A stretch of DNA of 64,000 nucleotides from SCGC-AAA076-P13 sp963926355 (GTDB taxonomy: Bacteria > Pseudomonadota > Gammaproteobacteria > Magnimaribacterales > D2472): positions 186,001 through 250,000 of the forward strand of contig CAWUWW010000001.1 of the NCBI GenBank assembly GCA_963926355.1, read 5' to 3'. Shown here in pieces: positions 26,754-36,003 of the stretch (the first letter of the stretch is position 1; each line of letters begins with the position of its first letter). The position numbers and the translations under genes were made by a program. Under the pieces are notes generated by a model, which worked only from the letters and a program-made list of their open reading frames with translations, searched no databases and had not been told where the DNA came from.

Positions 26754-28178
26754 ATGTACGATGTTATAGTTATAGGAAGCGGACCAGCAGGATATGTTGC
26801 TGCTATTAGAGCATCTCAACTTGGCCTTAAAACTGCTTGTGTTGAAGATTATGTTGATGAATCAGGAAATATGACTCTTGGGGGAACTTGCCTAAATGTT
26901 GGGTGCATACCCTCTAAAGCCTTGCTTGACTCATCTCATAGGTATCACGACGCTTTAAACCATCTAGATGGACATGGTATAGGTATAGAGAAAGTTAAAT
27001 TAGACATCCCTGTAATGATGAAAAGAAAGGATGATATTGTTAAAAAGCTAACTGGCGGCATATCTGGTTTATTTACTGCAAATAAAGTTACATCTATACA
27101 TGGAAGAGGCAAGGTAATTGCTAATTCAATAGTCGAAATTACAAAATCTGATGGAACGGTTGAGTTAGTTGAGGCTAAAAATATTATTATAGCTTCAGGT
27201 TCTTCTCCTATAGAAATACCATCTGCTATTTTTGATAATAAAAATATAGTTGATAGCACAGGCGCACTTGAATTTAGTAAAGTCCCTAAAACCTTAGGAG
27301 TTATTGGAGCTGGCGTTATTGGCCTTGAGTTAGGAAGTGTATGGGCAAGACTTGGTTCGAATGTAACTGTCATTGAAGCTATGGATGATTTCTTGCCAAT
27401 GGCTGATGCTGAAATTGCTAAAGAATCCCTAAAAGATTTTATAAAACAAGGTTTGGATATAAAACTTGGATCAAAATTAATATCATCAAACAATCTAAAA
27501 AATTCTGTAAAAATTTCTTATGAAAATAAAGGCAATGTTGAAGAGATGGAACTCGATAAATTAATTGTTGCTGTTGGCAGAAGACCAAATATTAAAGATA
27601 TATTTTCAGAAAACTCGGGAATCTCTCTTGATGATAGAGGTTTTATAAGTGTAAATGATCATTGTCAAACAAGTAATGAAAATGTTTGGGCTATAGGCGA
27701 TGTTGTAAGAGGTCCGATGTTGGCTCACAAGGGAAGTGAAGAAGGTATTATGGTCGCTGAAAGAATTGCAGGTAAGTTCGCAGAAATGAACTATGATCTT
27801 GTTCCATCTGTAATATACACTCATCCCGAAATTGCATGGGTTGGTAAAAATGAAGCTGAATTAAAAGAACTTGGCATAGAATATAAGGTTGGCAAATTTC
27901 CATTTGCTGCAAGTGGAAGAGCTTTAGCAGTTAATCAATCTACTGGATTTGTAAAATTAATATCTGATGCAAAAACGGATACAATTTTAGGTGCCCATGT
28001 CTTTGGTCCATCAGCTGCGGAGATCGTCCAGCAAGCATTGATATCTATGGAGTTTGGTGCTAGCTCTGAAGATTTAGGACTTACAATTTTTAGTCACCCA
28101 ACAGTATCTGAAGCTCTTCATGAGGCAGCATTGGCAGTTAATAATCAAGCTATACATATAGGCAATAAAAGGAAATAA
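26754..28178 (+). CDS. lpd: Dihydrolipoamide dehydrogenase E3
   Basis: FAD- and NAD-dependent disulfide oxidoreductase that regenerates oxidised lipoamide. The FAD fold IGSGPAGYVAAIRA is at the N-terminus, the redox disulfide is Cys46-Cys51 (GGTCLNVGCIPSK), and the catalytic SHPTVSEALHEAA motif is near the C-terminus. Length 474 aa. Its location between sucB and sucC, as in Pseudomonas lpdG, ties it to 2-oxoglutarate dehydrogenase, though it may serve other complexes too. Confidence 0.98.
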   Translation: MYDVIVIGSGPAGYVAAIRASQLGLKTACVEDYVDESGNMTLGGTCLNVGCIPSKALLDSSHRYHDALNHLDGHGIGIEKVKLDIPVMMKRKDDIVKKLTGGISGLFTANKVTSIHGRGKVIANSIVEITKSDGTVELVEAKNIIIASGSSPIEIPSAIFDNKNIVDSTGALEFSKVPKTLGVIGAGVIGLELGSVWARLGSNVTVIEAMDDFLPMADAEIAKESLKDFIKQGLDIKLGSKLISSNNLKNSVKISYENKGNVEEMELDKLIVAVGRRPNIKDIFSENSGISLDDRGFISVNDHCQTSNENVWAIGDVVRGPMLAHKGSEEGIMVAERIAGKFAEMNYDLVPSVIYTHPEIAWVGKNEAELKELGIEYKVGKFPFAASGRALAVNQSTGFVKLISDAKTDTILGAHVFGPSAAEIVQQALISMEFGASSEDLGLTIFSHPTVSEALHEAALAVNNQAIHIGNKRK

Positions 28179-28184
28179 AAGAAA

Positions 28185-29345
28185 ATGAATTTACATGAAT
28201 ATCAAGGTAAAGCCTTGTTTGCAGAATATAACTTACCCGTCTCTAAGGGAGTAGTTATTTTTAATCCTGAAGAGGCTGTTAAAGCTTGTAGAGATATTGG
28301 AGGCACTAAGTGGGTTGTTAAGGCTCAGGTTCATGCAGGAGGCAGGGGCAAGGCAGGCGGAGTAAAATTAGTAGATACGCCAGATGATGCAATTGAATTT
28401 GCAAGAAGATGGTTGGGTCAAAAACTTGTTACTTATCAGACTGATAGCAATGGACAGTTAGTCAATTCTATTTTAGTTGAAGAATGCACAGATATTGATC
28501 AAGAATTATATTTAAGTGCAGTAATAGATAGAGATTCTCAAAGAATTATATTTATTGGCTCTAGTGAAGGCGGCGTAAATATAGAAGAAGTTGCAAAAAA
28601 TACACCAGATAAAATTATATATGAACCTATTGACCCACTCTGTGGCGCTCAACCTTTTCAGGCTAGAAAAATTGCAAAAATTCTAAATTTAAATAACGCT
28701 CAAACAAAACAATTTGTCCCAATGCTTCAAAATTTAACTAAATTATTTATTGAAAAGGATTTAGCTTTATTAGAAATAAATCCATTGGTTATTACTAGTG
28801 GCGGGAAACTACATTGCTTGGATGCAAAGGTGAGCATTGATTCTAATGCTATTTATAGACAGCCTGTAATAGCTGAAATGCATGATGCTTCTCAGGAAGA
28901 CCCTAGGGAGTCAGAGGCTGCCAGGAATGATCTAAGTTATGTATCTTTAGATGGGAATATCGGATGCATGGTTAATGGTGCCGGCTTGGCTATGGGAACC
29001 ATGGATACTATTAAATATTATGGTGGCAATCCAGCTAACTTCTTAGATGTAGGGGGAACCGCGACTCAAGAAAGAGTTTCAAAAGCTTTCAAAATAATTC
29101 TAGACGATCCTGAGGTTAAAGTTGTATTGGTTAATATCTTTGGTGGCATAGTTCGTTGTGACTTGATTGCCGAAGGTGTTATTGCTGCAATTGAAGAGGT
29201 CGGAGTAAATATACCTGTAGTTGTTAGACTTGAGGGAAATAACGCAGAGCTTGGATCTCAAATTTTATCCCAAGCAGGCGTAAAAATTGAGAGCATTAAC
29301 AATCTTGCCGATGCGGCTATGAAATCTGTGGAGTTAGCAAAATGA
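28185..29345 (+). CDS. sucC: Succinyl-CoA synthetase beta subunit
   Basis: ATP-grasp subunit that binds nucleotide and succinate in substrate-level phosphorylation. MNLHEYQGKALFAEYNLPV at the N-terminus, the VKAQVHAGGRGKAGGVK grasp segment, and the C-terminal VNIFGGIVRCDLIAEG loop are family signatures. Length (386 aa) is normal. Its TGA overlaps the sucD ATG by four bases (ATGA). Confidence 0.99.
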   Translation: MNLHEYQGKALFAEYNLPVSKGVVIFNPEEAVKACRDIGGTKWVVKAQVHAGGRGKAGGVKLVDTPDDAIEFARRWLGQKLVTYQTDSNGQLVNSILVEECTDIDQELYLSAVIDRDSQRIIFIGSSEGGVNIEEVAKNTPDKIIYEPIDPLCGAQPFQARKIAKILNLNNAQTKQFVPMLQNLTKLFIEKDLALLEINPLVITSGGKLHCLDAKVSIDSNAIYRQPVIAEMHDASQEDPRESEAARNDLSYVSLDGNIGCMVNGAGLAMGTMDTIKYYGGNPANFLDVGGTATQERVSKAFKIILDDPEVKVVLVNIFGGIVRCDLIAEGVIAAIEEVGVNIPVVVRLEGNNAELGSQILSQAGVKIESINNLADAAMKSVELAK

Positions 29346-30217
29346 GTATATTGGTAAATAAAAATACAAGAGTTATTGTTCAAGGGTTCACAGGATCCCA
29401 GGCTACCTTGCATTCTGAGCAAGCAATAGAATACGGTACAAATATTGTTGGAGGAGTAACTCCAGGAAAGGGCGGCCAGATACATTTAGATAGACCTGTT
29501 TTTGATACTATGGAGGAGGCTAAAAAAGCAGTAAATCCTAATGCTGCCTTAATATTTGTTCCGGCACCTTTTTGTAAAGATTCAATCCTAGAAGCTGCGG
29601 CATCAGGAATTGAATTAATTATTTGTATTACTGAAGGTGTTCCAACGTTGGATATGCTCGAAGTTAAAAAAAGAGTTGATGAGCTAGGTGTTATCTTGAT
29701 TGGACCTAATTGCCCAGGTGTAATTACTCCTGGAGAGGCTAAGCTAGGAATTATGCCAGCAAGCATCCATATGCCAGGTAAAGTTGGCATTATTTCAAGA
29801 TCAGGAACATTAACCTATGAAGCTGTAAAGCAAACTACCGATCTTGGGCTAGGTCAGAGTACTTGTGTAGGTATTGGTGGCGATCCAATACCTGGATCTT
29901 CATTTATAGACATTCTTAAGTTATTTCAAAATGATCCGCAAACTGAAGTCATAGTCATGGTTGGTGAAATTGGTGGAACGGCGGAAGAAGATGCGGCTGA
30001 GTATATTAAAAATAATATTACCAAACCTGTTATTTCATATATTGCTGGTCAAACTGCTCCTGCTGGAAAAAGAATGGGACATGCTGGCGCAATAATTGCT
30101 GGAGGAAAAGGAACAGCAGCAGATAAGATTACTAAACTTAAAGAATGCGGGGTTCATATTGCCGATAATCTTGTGGAAATAGGATCAAAAGTTGCCGAGG
30201 TTCTTTCTAAGACTTAA
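29342..30217 (+). CDS. sucD: Succinyl-CoA synthetase alpha subunit
   Basis: CoA-binding subunit whose phosphohistidine shuttles phosphate to the nucleotide. The CoA-binding region includes GFTGSQATLHSEQA, and the active-site histidine is His247 (KRMGHAGAI). Length 291 aa. It is the last gene of the TCA block; its end overlaps the convergent MATE gene by 11 bases, leaving no space for a conventional terminator between them. Confidence 0.99.
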   Translation: MSILVNKNTRVIVQGFTGSQATLHSEQAIEYGTNIVGGVTPGKGGQIHLDRPVFDTMEEAKKAVNPNAALIFVPAPFCKDSILEAAASGIELIICITEGVPTLDMLEVKKRVDELGVILIGPNCPGVITPGEAKLGIMPASIHMPGKVGIISRSGTLTYEAVKQTTDLGLGQSTCVGIGGDPIPGSSFIDILKLFQNDPQTEVIVMVGEIGGTAEEDAAEYIKNNITKPVISYIAGQTAPAGKRMGHAGAIIAGGKGTAADKITKLKECGVHIADNLVEIGSKVAEVLSKT

Positions 30218-31562
30218 CCCTTAGAGTTTTTTTAATTATCCAACTCAATCTTCCTATTGATAAAAAAGAGAAGATGGTTAGACCTATAATCATGCCATAC
30301 CACATGCCGGCTGCACCTAATGGCTTATTGAACCCGGTATTTGTTAGAAAGTAACCAATTGGCATAGCGAATATCCAATATGATATGAATAATAAAATCA
30401 TTGGAATAAATGTATCCTTGTAACCCCTCAAACCCCCCAACGCACCCATTTGAATCCCATCAGGTATTTGAAATATAGCTGCAAATATTAAAAGACTAAC
30501 TGCTAAATCAAGAACTAATAAATCAGTAGTATATATACCAACTATAGAAGTTCTAAAAATTATAATAATTAAACTATTTATAAGAGCTCCAAGTATGCAC
30601 ATATAAATAGTTGTATATGAGGCAACCTTTGCTTGTCTAGGGTTTTGCTCACCAATTAAGTTTCCTACTCTAGTTGCAGCAGCTAGGCCTATGGACAAAG
30701 GGACCATGAAAAATAAACTTGCTATATTGATAGCGATGGAATGACTTGCAACAACTGTTTCACCAAGAATGCCTAATATAATTGCGGCACCAGAGAACAT
30801 ACTTAGTTCTATAAAAATACCAAAACCTATCGGAAATCCTAGCTTAAAAACTTCTTTAGTTGTCTCTAATGAGGGAGGAGAGTAGCTGGAAAAAAGCTCA
30901 GTTTTCTTATAATTTTTAGATATATAAATATATACAATTAAAGCAATCATCATTATAAATGAAACAATCGTTGTTGCGTAACCGCAGCCAACACCCCCAA
31001 GTTCAGGAGCTCCAAACCACCCATATACAAACATTAAATCTAGAGGAATATTTAATAACATACCCCCAAAGGCAATATAAAATACTGGTTTTGTTAATGT
31101 CATTCCTTCGCTGTAACATCTAAGGCATGTAAAAATAGTTATAAAAGCATAGCCAACTGATACAGCTTTCAAGTACTCGGAAGAAATGCCTGTAATACTC
31201 TCTTCAATTGGTAATGAGTCTAGAATGAGGCCCATGTTCATAAATATCAAACAGATAAATATCCCTAAGAACAGAGCAATCCATAAAATCTCTCTTATCT
31301 TTTGCCCTATTTGAGTAAATTTTTTAGCTCCATATAATTGGGCTACTATGGGCGTTACTGAAAAAATAACACCAGATACAAACATCCATATGGTAGTAGA
31401 AAATGCATTTCCTACTGCTAGGCCTGCAAGATCAGCAGAGCTTGCTCTTCCTGCAATTAATGTGTCAGTAGCTCCCATAAGCATATAGGACAGCTGAGAT
31501 CCAAATATAGGAATACCTATTTTAATAAGCTGCTTAAACTCTATAATGTATTTATCAATCAA
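30207..31562 (-). CDS. MATE-family efflux transporter (NorM-like)
   Basis: A 451-residue membrane protein with twelve hydrophobic segments, typical of the multidrug and toxic compound extrusion family that exports cationic compounds by sodium or proton antiport. The N-terminal FGSQLSYMLMGATDTLIAGRAS segment and the second-half repeat with VASHSIAINIASLFFMVPLSIGLAAATRVGN match MatE domains. Substrate cannot be predicted. The start is TTG at 31560-31562; no ATG or GTG lies upstream before an in-frame stop. It is isolated and divergent from the acyltransferase. Confidence 0.9.
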   Translation of the reverse strand: MIDKYIIEFKQLIKIGIPIFGSQLSYMLMGATDTLIAGRASSADLAGLAVGNAFSTTIWMFVSGVIFSVTPIVAQLYGAKKFTQIGQKIREILWIALFLGIFICLIFMNMGLILDSLPIEESITGISSEYLKAVSVGYAFITIFTCLRCYSEGMTLTKPVFYIAFGGMLLNIPLDLMFVYGWFGAPELGGVGCGYATTIVSFIMMIALIVYIYISKNYKKTELFSSYSPPSLETTKEVFKLGFPIGFGIFIELSMFSGAAIILGILGETVVASHSIAINIASLFFMVPLSIGLAAATRVGNLIGEQNPRQAKVASYTTIYMCILGALINSLIIIIFRTSIVGIYTTDLLVLDLAVSLLIFAAIFQIPDGIQMGALGGLRGYKDTFIPMILLFISYWIFAMPIGYFLTNTGFNKPLGAAGMWYGMIIGLTIFSFLSIGRLSWIIKKTLRVKS

Positions 31563-31628
31563 TTTAAATTTAGTAAATAATTTTTTTGCTACTTTATCAT
31601 ACTAAAATAAGTTAATTAGGAGATTTTT

Positions 31629-32348
31629 ATCAGAAAAGATAACAGGCCATATTGGCTAAAGAAAATAACCAATAAGATTGTAAGAGCATACGTGAGGCAA
31701 TTCTTAAAACCCCAATTCTTATACTTAGGAAAAGGTGGTACCTATTTTAAACCAAGGTTTATCAACGTCTTTGGAGATAATGTTTTTATTGATGACTATC
31801 CGACCCTTATTGGAGCAAGTGATTCTCATATTCAACTTACATCTTGGAATATAGGGGATTGGTCTGGAGAAATAAAAATTGGTAAATATTGTTTAATTAC
31901 CCCTGGTGTGAGAATAATGGCTGCTGAAAGTATAGTTATAGGAGATGCCTGTATGATTGCTCATGGTGTTTATATTTCAGATGCAGATTGGCATGGAATA
32001 TACGATAGAGCAGAGCCAGTCGGAGCTACGAAACCAGTTATTATGGAGGACAATGTCTGGATTGGTGATAGTGCAATTATTTGCAAGGGCGTAACCATTG
32101 GCAAAAATAGTATTATAGGGGCCGGAGCTGTTGTGACCAAAGATGTTCCTCCTAATTCAATCTATGCTGGGAATCCTGCAAAATTAGTGAAAGTCCTTGA
32201 TGATAGTACTTTTAATACTAGAGCTGATTTCCTCAAAGACCCAAGGCAGTTAGCAATAGATTTTGATGCATTGGATAGGCATTCACTTAGTAAAAATACT
32301 TTATTGGGTTGGATTAGAAGCATGATCATACCGGATAAATCTAATTAG
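31629..32348 (+). CDS. Hexapeptide-repeat acyltransferase, probable ATC start
   Basis: Left-handed beta-helix acetyl/acyltransferase (WbbJ/LbetaH superfamily) with repeated hexapeptides between about residues 75 and 190, including IGDACMIAHGVYISDADWHG and WIGDSAIICKGVTIGKNSIIGAGAVV. The acceptor is unknown; sugars or xenobiotics are usual. The first standard start is GTG at 31692, but the frame is open back to 31620 and encodes IRKDNRPYWLKKITNK, a plausible family N-terminus. An AGGAGA ribosome site (31618-31623) sits 5 bases before ATC at 31629, with none before the GTG. I therefore annotate 239 aa from ATC, with the GTG start (218 aa) as fallback. Confidence 0.75.
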   Translation: MRKDNRPYWLKKITNKIVRAYVRQFLKPQFLYLGKGGTYFKPRFINVFGDNVFIDDYPTLIGASDSHIQLTSWNIGDWSGEIKIGKYCLITPGVRIMAAESIVIGDACMIAHGVYISDADWHGIYDRAEPVGATKPVIMEDNVWIGDSAIICKGVTIGKNSIIGAGAVVTKDVPPNSIYAGNPAKLVKVLDDSTFNTRADFLKDPRQLAIDFDALDRHSLSKNTLLGWIRSMIIPDKSN

Positions 32349-32354
32349 CTATTG

Positions 32355-33404
32355 ATGAAAATTGTAGTCGATCAAGATATAAAATATTTTAAAGACATTG
32401 TAGAGTTAATTGATGAGATTAAATCTATTGATTTTCTCTATGCCCAATCTAGCGATATTAATAATAAATTAATCAGAGATGCTGAAGTATTATTTGTTAG
32501 ATCTACTGTTAAGGTAAATCAAGATCTCCTTAACAATTCAGACATTAAGCTAATTGGCTCTGCTACAGCAGGCTTTGATCATATAGATAAAGATTATCTA
32601 GATAAAAAAAATATAAGTTGGTTTCATGCACCTGGTTGCAACGCTTCATCTGTAACCCACTATGTTCTTTCATGTATAGCATTCTTAATTAAAAATGAAT
32701 TATTAGATATTGATAGTACGATTGGAATTATTGGCTGTGGAAGCGTAGGCAATAAACTAAGAAAAGCTTTAAACAGTCTTAGCATTAAAAATAAAGCTTA
32801 CGATCCATTTCTTGATATGGAGTTTTTAACCAATCTTGATGAGGTGAAGGAATGCAAGTTGATATCCTTGCACACACCACTAACCTTAAACTCTGAATAC
32901 CCAACTAAAAATATGCTAAATTCTGGTTTTATTGAAACATTAAAAAATAAGATTTTAATTAACACCTCTAGGGGAGGGATAGTTGATGAGGATGCTATTT
33001 TAAAGAATAAAGATTTAATTTATCTAAGTGATGTTTGGGACAACGAGCCACTACCAAATAAAATATTGATCAATAAGTCATTAATAGCAACACCTCATAT
33101 TGCAGGCCATAGCTTCAATGGCAAAATAAATGGAACAATTAGACTTATAACTAAATTACTTAAATATATAAACCAGGAAGATGAATTAGAAAATACGCTT
33201 AAGAAGATTGATAAGCATTTTTTATTAAACAATGAATCTCAGAAATTATTAGATATAAATAAATATTTAAATCATTACGATGTTCAGAATGAATCTAAAA
33301 AATTTAAAAAACTATACGGAGAATGTTCCGAAGATGAGCTTGAAAGAACTTTTAAGAATTTAAGATCAAACCATCCAATGAGAAGAGATATTATCAGCTA
33401 TTAA
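32355..33404 (+). CDS. pdxB: Erythronate-4-phosphate dehydrogenase
   Basis: NAD-dependent D-2-hydroxyacid dehydrogenase for the second step of the DXP-independent vitamin B6 pathway. The nucleotide fold motif IGCGSVGNKL, the INTSRGGIVDEDA loop and the catalytic HIAGHSFNGK near residue 250 are present, followed by the C-terminal dimerisation domain that distinguishes PdxB from generic family members. Length is 349 aa from ATG 32355; a TTG directly upstream is not needed. It follows the acyltransferase by 6 bases and may be cotranscribed. Confidence 0.93.
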   Translation: MKIVVDQDIKYFKDIVELIDEIKSIDFLYAQSSDINNKLIRDAEVLFVRSTVKVNQDLLNNSDIKLIGSATAGFDHIDKDYLDKKNISWFHAPGCNASSVTHYVLSCIAFLIKNELLDIDSTIGIIGCGSVGNKLRKALNSLSIKNKAYDPFLDMEFLTNLDEVKECKLISLHTPLTLNSEYPTKNMLNSGFIETLKNKILINTSRGGIVDEDAILKNKDLIYLSDVWDNEPLPNKILINKSLIATPHIAGHSFNGKINGTIRLITKLLKYINQEDELENTLKKIDKHFLLNNESQKLLDINKYLNHYDVQNESKKFKKLYGECSEDELERTFKNLRSNHPMRRDIISY

Positions 33405-33409
33405 TAAAG

Positions 33410-33524
33410 TAACTTATTTAAAACAAGTTATTAATGAAACCATTTATAAATAGATATATAATGTGTACATAAATTATGTATTTTTAATAAAAATCAATTT
33501 ATAAATATAAAAAGTACATATAAT
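33410..33524 (+). promoter_or_regulatory. Palindromic leader of the winged-helix gene
   Basis: The 178-base spacer between pdxB and the next gene contains three elements. TAACTT (33410-33415) pairs with AAGTTA (33425-33430) just after the pdxB stop. A perfect 15-base palindrome with 7-base arms TACATAA/TTATGTA lies at 33466-33480. The heptamer GTACATA occurs at 33465-33471 and again at 33514-33520, the second overlapping a consensus -10 TATAAT (33519-33524). I read this as a candidate promoter with an operator pair; the -35 is weak. Confidence 0.45.
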
Positions 33525-33582
33525 TCGGCATAAGAATTGCATTAACAAATATATAAATCTAATTCCCAATATAGGAAATAAT

Positions 33583-33984
33583 ATGAATACTACTACCGCT
33601 ATAGATCCCGGCACTATAATTGCTGCAAAAAAACTTATTTCAAGAGTTCTTAGTACGTCTATAAATAATCCGCAGACCGCAGATTCAATTAGCTTTTTTC
33701 AATCAGATACCTATAGATTTTATTTTTTAATGAGCTTTATGTGGGAATTTTTTGAATCTAATGAGATATCGCAAGAATATGCTATTTCTTTAGTTCCAAA
33801 GAAATTTGCTTCTAGAATTAAAAGATTACAAGTATTAAAGCAAGCTGTCCAACTTGGTTTTATCGAGGAAGCGTCATCAACTGTTGATAGAAGAAGAAGA
33901 ATCTATACCCCTTCTAAGCTTTTACTGGAAGATTTTATTAACTACACAGATGCTGCAAATAGTAGCTTTCAAAAAATTGTATAA
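33583..33984 (+). CDS. Small winged-helix-like protein, function unknown
   Basis: A 133-residue soluble protein I cannot assign to a named family. Helical residues about 45-100 (EISQEYAISLVPKKFASRIK, then VLKQAVQLGFIEEASS) followed by a basic turn STVDRRRRIYTPS and a final helix resemble a MarR-like winged helix, with the arginine run where the wing would be. No enzymatic motif, signal peptide or membrane span is seen. Good ribosome site (ATAGGAAATA). The upstream spacer has a palindrome and repeated heptamer that could be its own operator; that link is inference. Confidence 0.6.
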   Translation: MNTTTAIDPGTIIAAKKLISRVLSTSINNPQTADSISFFQSDTYRFYFLMSFMWEFFESNEISQEYAISLVPKKFASRIKRLQVLKQAVQLGFIEEASSTVDRRRRIYTPSKLLLEDFINYTDAANSSFQKIV

Positions 33985-34049
33985 TTTGTTTTAATTTTTT
34001 TTTAAATTTAAAGCTACCTATATTCATGGTTGTTTATTACAATTATTAA

Positions 34050-34460
34050 ATGTCAAAATTTATAAAATCTGAAGAAGAGTGGAAGTCTTTATTGGGCGAA
34101 GAAAGCTACCAAGTAACTAGAGAATCTGCTACAGAACAACCCTTTACAGGAAAGTATTGGAACTTTACTGAATCTGGAACCTATATCTGTATATGTTGTA
34201 GCGAGCCTTTATTTGAATCAGAGACCAAGTTTGATGCAGGCTGCGGATGGCCTAGCTTTTTTATTCCTTTAAAAGAAAGTTCTATATCTGAGACTCCTGA
34301 CTATTCTCTCGGAAGAACCAGAACAGAAGTAACTTGTTCAAACTGCGACGCTCATTTAGGCCATGTCTTTGATGACGGCCCTCAGCCAACCGGCCTAAGA
34401 TATTGTATAAATTCTGCATCATTAGACTTTTCTGATAAGAATGAATCAGAAAGCTCATAG
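34050..34460 (+). CDS. msrB: Methionine-R-sulfoxide reductase B
   Basis: Repairs oxidised methionine (R epimer) in proteins. Two zinc-binding CxxC pairs are visible (Cys47/Cys50 and Cys96/Cys99), the catalytic cysteine is Cys119 in LRYCINSASL, and Cys65 in AGCGWPSF is at the usual resolving position. HLGHVFDDGP is a family hallmark. Length 136 aa. Its last 20 bases overlap the murJ start in another frame. Confidence 0.97.
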   Translation: MSKFIKSEEEWKSLLGEESYQVTRESATEQPFTGKYWNFTESGTYICICCSEPLFESETKFDAGCGWPSFFIPLKESSISETPDYSLGRTRTEVTCSNCDAHLGHVFDDGPQPTGLRYCINSASLDFSDKNESESS

Positions 34461-35997
34461 TTCTAGTTCAAGCATTTTTAATTCTGTAAAAAAAGTTGGT
34501 GGATGGACTGCTATATCCAGGGTATTTGGTCTTATAAGAGACATCACAACAACAAGTCTTTTAGGGGCTTCTGTATTTCATGATATCTTTGTTGTAACTC
34601 TAAAGATTCCTAATTTATTTAGAAGGTTTTTTGCAGAAGGCGCTTTCAATCAAGCCTTTATACCAGTTTATAGTGACTTTCAAAAAAATGGTATTGAAAA
34701 AGATACCAAAGAATTTATTAATTCCTTGGCAGGTACTTTTGTAGGAATGCTTTTTGTATTTACTATTTTAGTTTTAATTTTCACTCCTATTTTTATATTT
34801 ATTTTTGCACCTGGTTTTTACTTTGATGATGTAAAAAGAGATCTTGCTGTTAGCGTTCTTCGAATTATGTTTCCCTACCTTGCATTAATTTCTTTAGTTG
34901 CTTTTGCAGGAGGTATTCAAAATACACATGGAAAATTCTCCTTGCCAGCATCAACACCAATCATATTTAATATTTCATTAATTACAGCTGCGGTATTTAT
35001 TGCTCCTAAATTTGAAATCCCAATATTTGCATTAGCTTGGGGCGTTTTAGCTGCAGGCTTTATGCAATTGGCTATCCAAATTCTTCCACTTAAACAAATT
35101 AATAGACTTCCTATCCCTAGATTAGATTTCTCTAATACCGGTTCAAAAAAAGTATTTAAATTAATGATTCCTGCAATTCTAGCAGGAGGCATTATTCAAA
35201 TAAATTTATTAGTAGATACTATTTTTGCTTCGCTTTTAGAGACCGGAAGTCCTACCTGGTTGTATGTATCTGACAGATTAATCCAATTTCCTATGGGTAT
35301 TTTTGCTATAGCTATCGGAACTGTTTTATTGCCAGCGTTATCAAAAATAGATTTTATTAATAATAAAAATGAATTTATAAATAGACTTAAAAAAGGTCAA
35401 AGATTTGTTTTATTTATTGGTATACCCTCATTTATTGGATTATCTTTTTGCTCCGTAGACTTAATTAGTACTCTATTTTATAGAGGAGAATTTTCTGAAA
35501 ATGATGTCAATCAGGCTTCTTTAAGCCTAATTGCATTCTCATTTGGATTGCCATTTTTTATGTTAACGAAGGTTCTAACCCCAGCATTTTTTGCAAGGAA
35601 AGACACTAAAACCCCTATGTATATTGCCATTATCTCTCTAGCCTTAAATACATCTTTAAATTATCTTTTAGCTTTTGTATTTAATTATGGACATATAGGA
35701 ATTGCTATAGGAAGCTCTATAGCTGCTATTGTAAGTGTAATAATTTTAGAAATAATTTTAGTAAATAGAAAAATAATTAAGCTAGAAAATCCCTTTAATA
35801 GATTTAATTTTTCTATTTTAATCTCCTCAATTTCTTTAGTTGTTTTTCTTTACTCAACTTCTTTATTTATTAATTTTTTCGATCTAAGTGAATTGGAGAG
35901 AGTATTTTATTTGTTATTAGAAATCTTCTTAGCAATGATAATCTACCTTGGTATAGCCAGGATAATTAATCTAAAGCCACTTAAAGAGATATTTTAA
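34441..35997 (+). CDS. murJ: Lipid II flippase MurJ
   Basis: MOP-superfamily flippase that moves lipid II to the periplasmic side for peptidoglycan synthesis. About fourteen membrane segments; the GWTAISRVFGLIRDITTTSLLG and NLFRRFFAEGAFNQAFIPVY segments carry the conserved arginines of the central cavity (SRVxGxxRD, RRFFAEGAF). Length 518 aa matches the family. It begins inside msrB (20-base overlap) and is followed by ribF after 6 bases, the murJ-ribF-ileS-lspA-ispH order being common in gammaproteobacteria. Confidence 0.97.
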   Translation: MNQKAHSSSSSIFNSVKKVGGWTAISRVFGLIRDITTTSLLGASVFHDIFVVTLKIPNLFRRFFAEGAFNQAFIPVYSDFQKNGIEKDTKEFINSLAGTFVGMLFVFTILVLIFTPIFIFIFAPGFYFDDVKRDLAVSVLRIMFPYLALISLVAFAGGIQNTHGKFSLPASTPIIFNISLITAAVFIAPKFEIPIFALAWGVLAAGFMQLAIQILPLKQINRLPIPRLDFSNTGSKKVFKLMIPAILAGGIIQINLLVDTIFASLLETGSPTWLYVSDRLIQFPMGIFAIAIGTVLLPALSKIDFINNKNEFINRLKKGQRFVLFIGIPSFIGLSFCSVDLISTLFYRGEFSENDVNQASLSLIAFSFGLPFFMLTKVLTPAFFARKDTKTPMYIAIISLALNTSLNYLLAFVFNYGHIGIAIGSSIAAIVSVIILEIILVNRKIIKLENPFNRFNFSILISSISLVVFLYSTSLFINFFDLSELERVFYLLLEIFLAMIIYLGIARIINLKPLKEIF

Positions 35998-36003
35998 TTA
36001 ACC

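Noticed and set aside
26945..27493. 182-residue minus-strand frame inside lpd
   Set aside because: Shadow of the lpd coding frame; lpd is unambiguous and the opposite frame has no recognisable domain.
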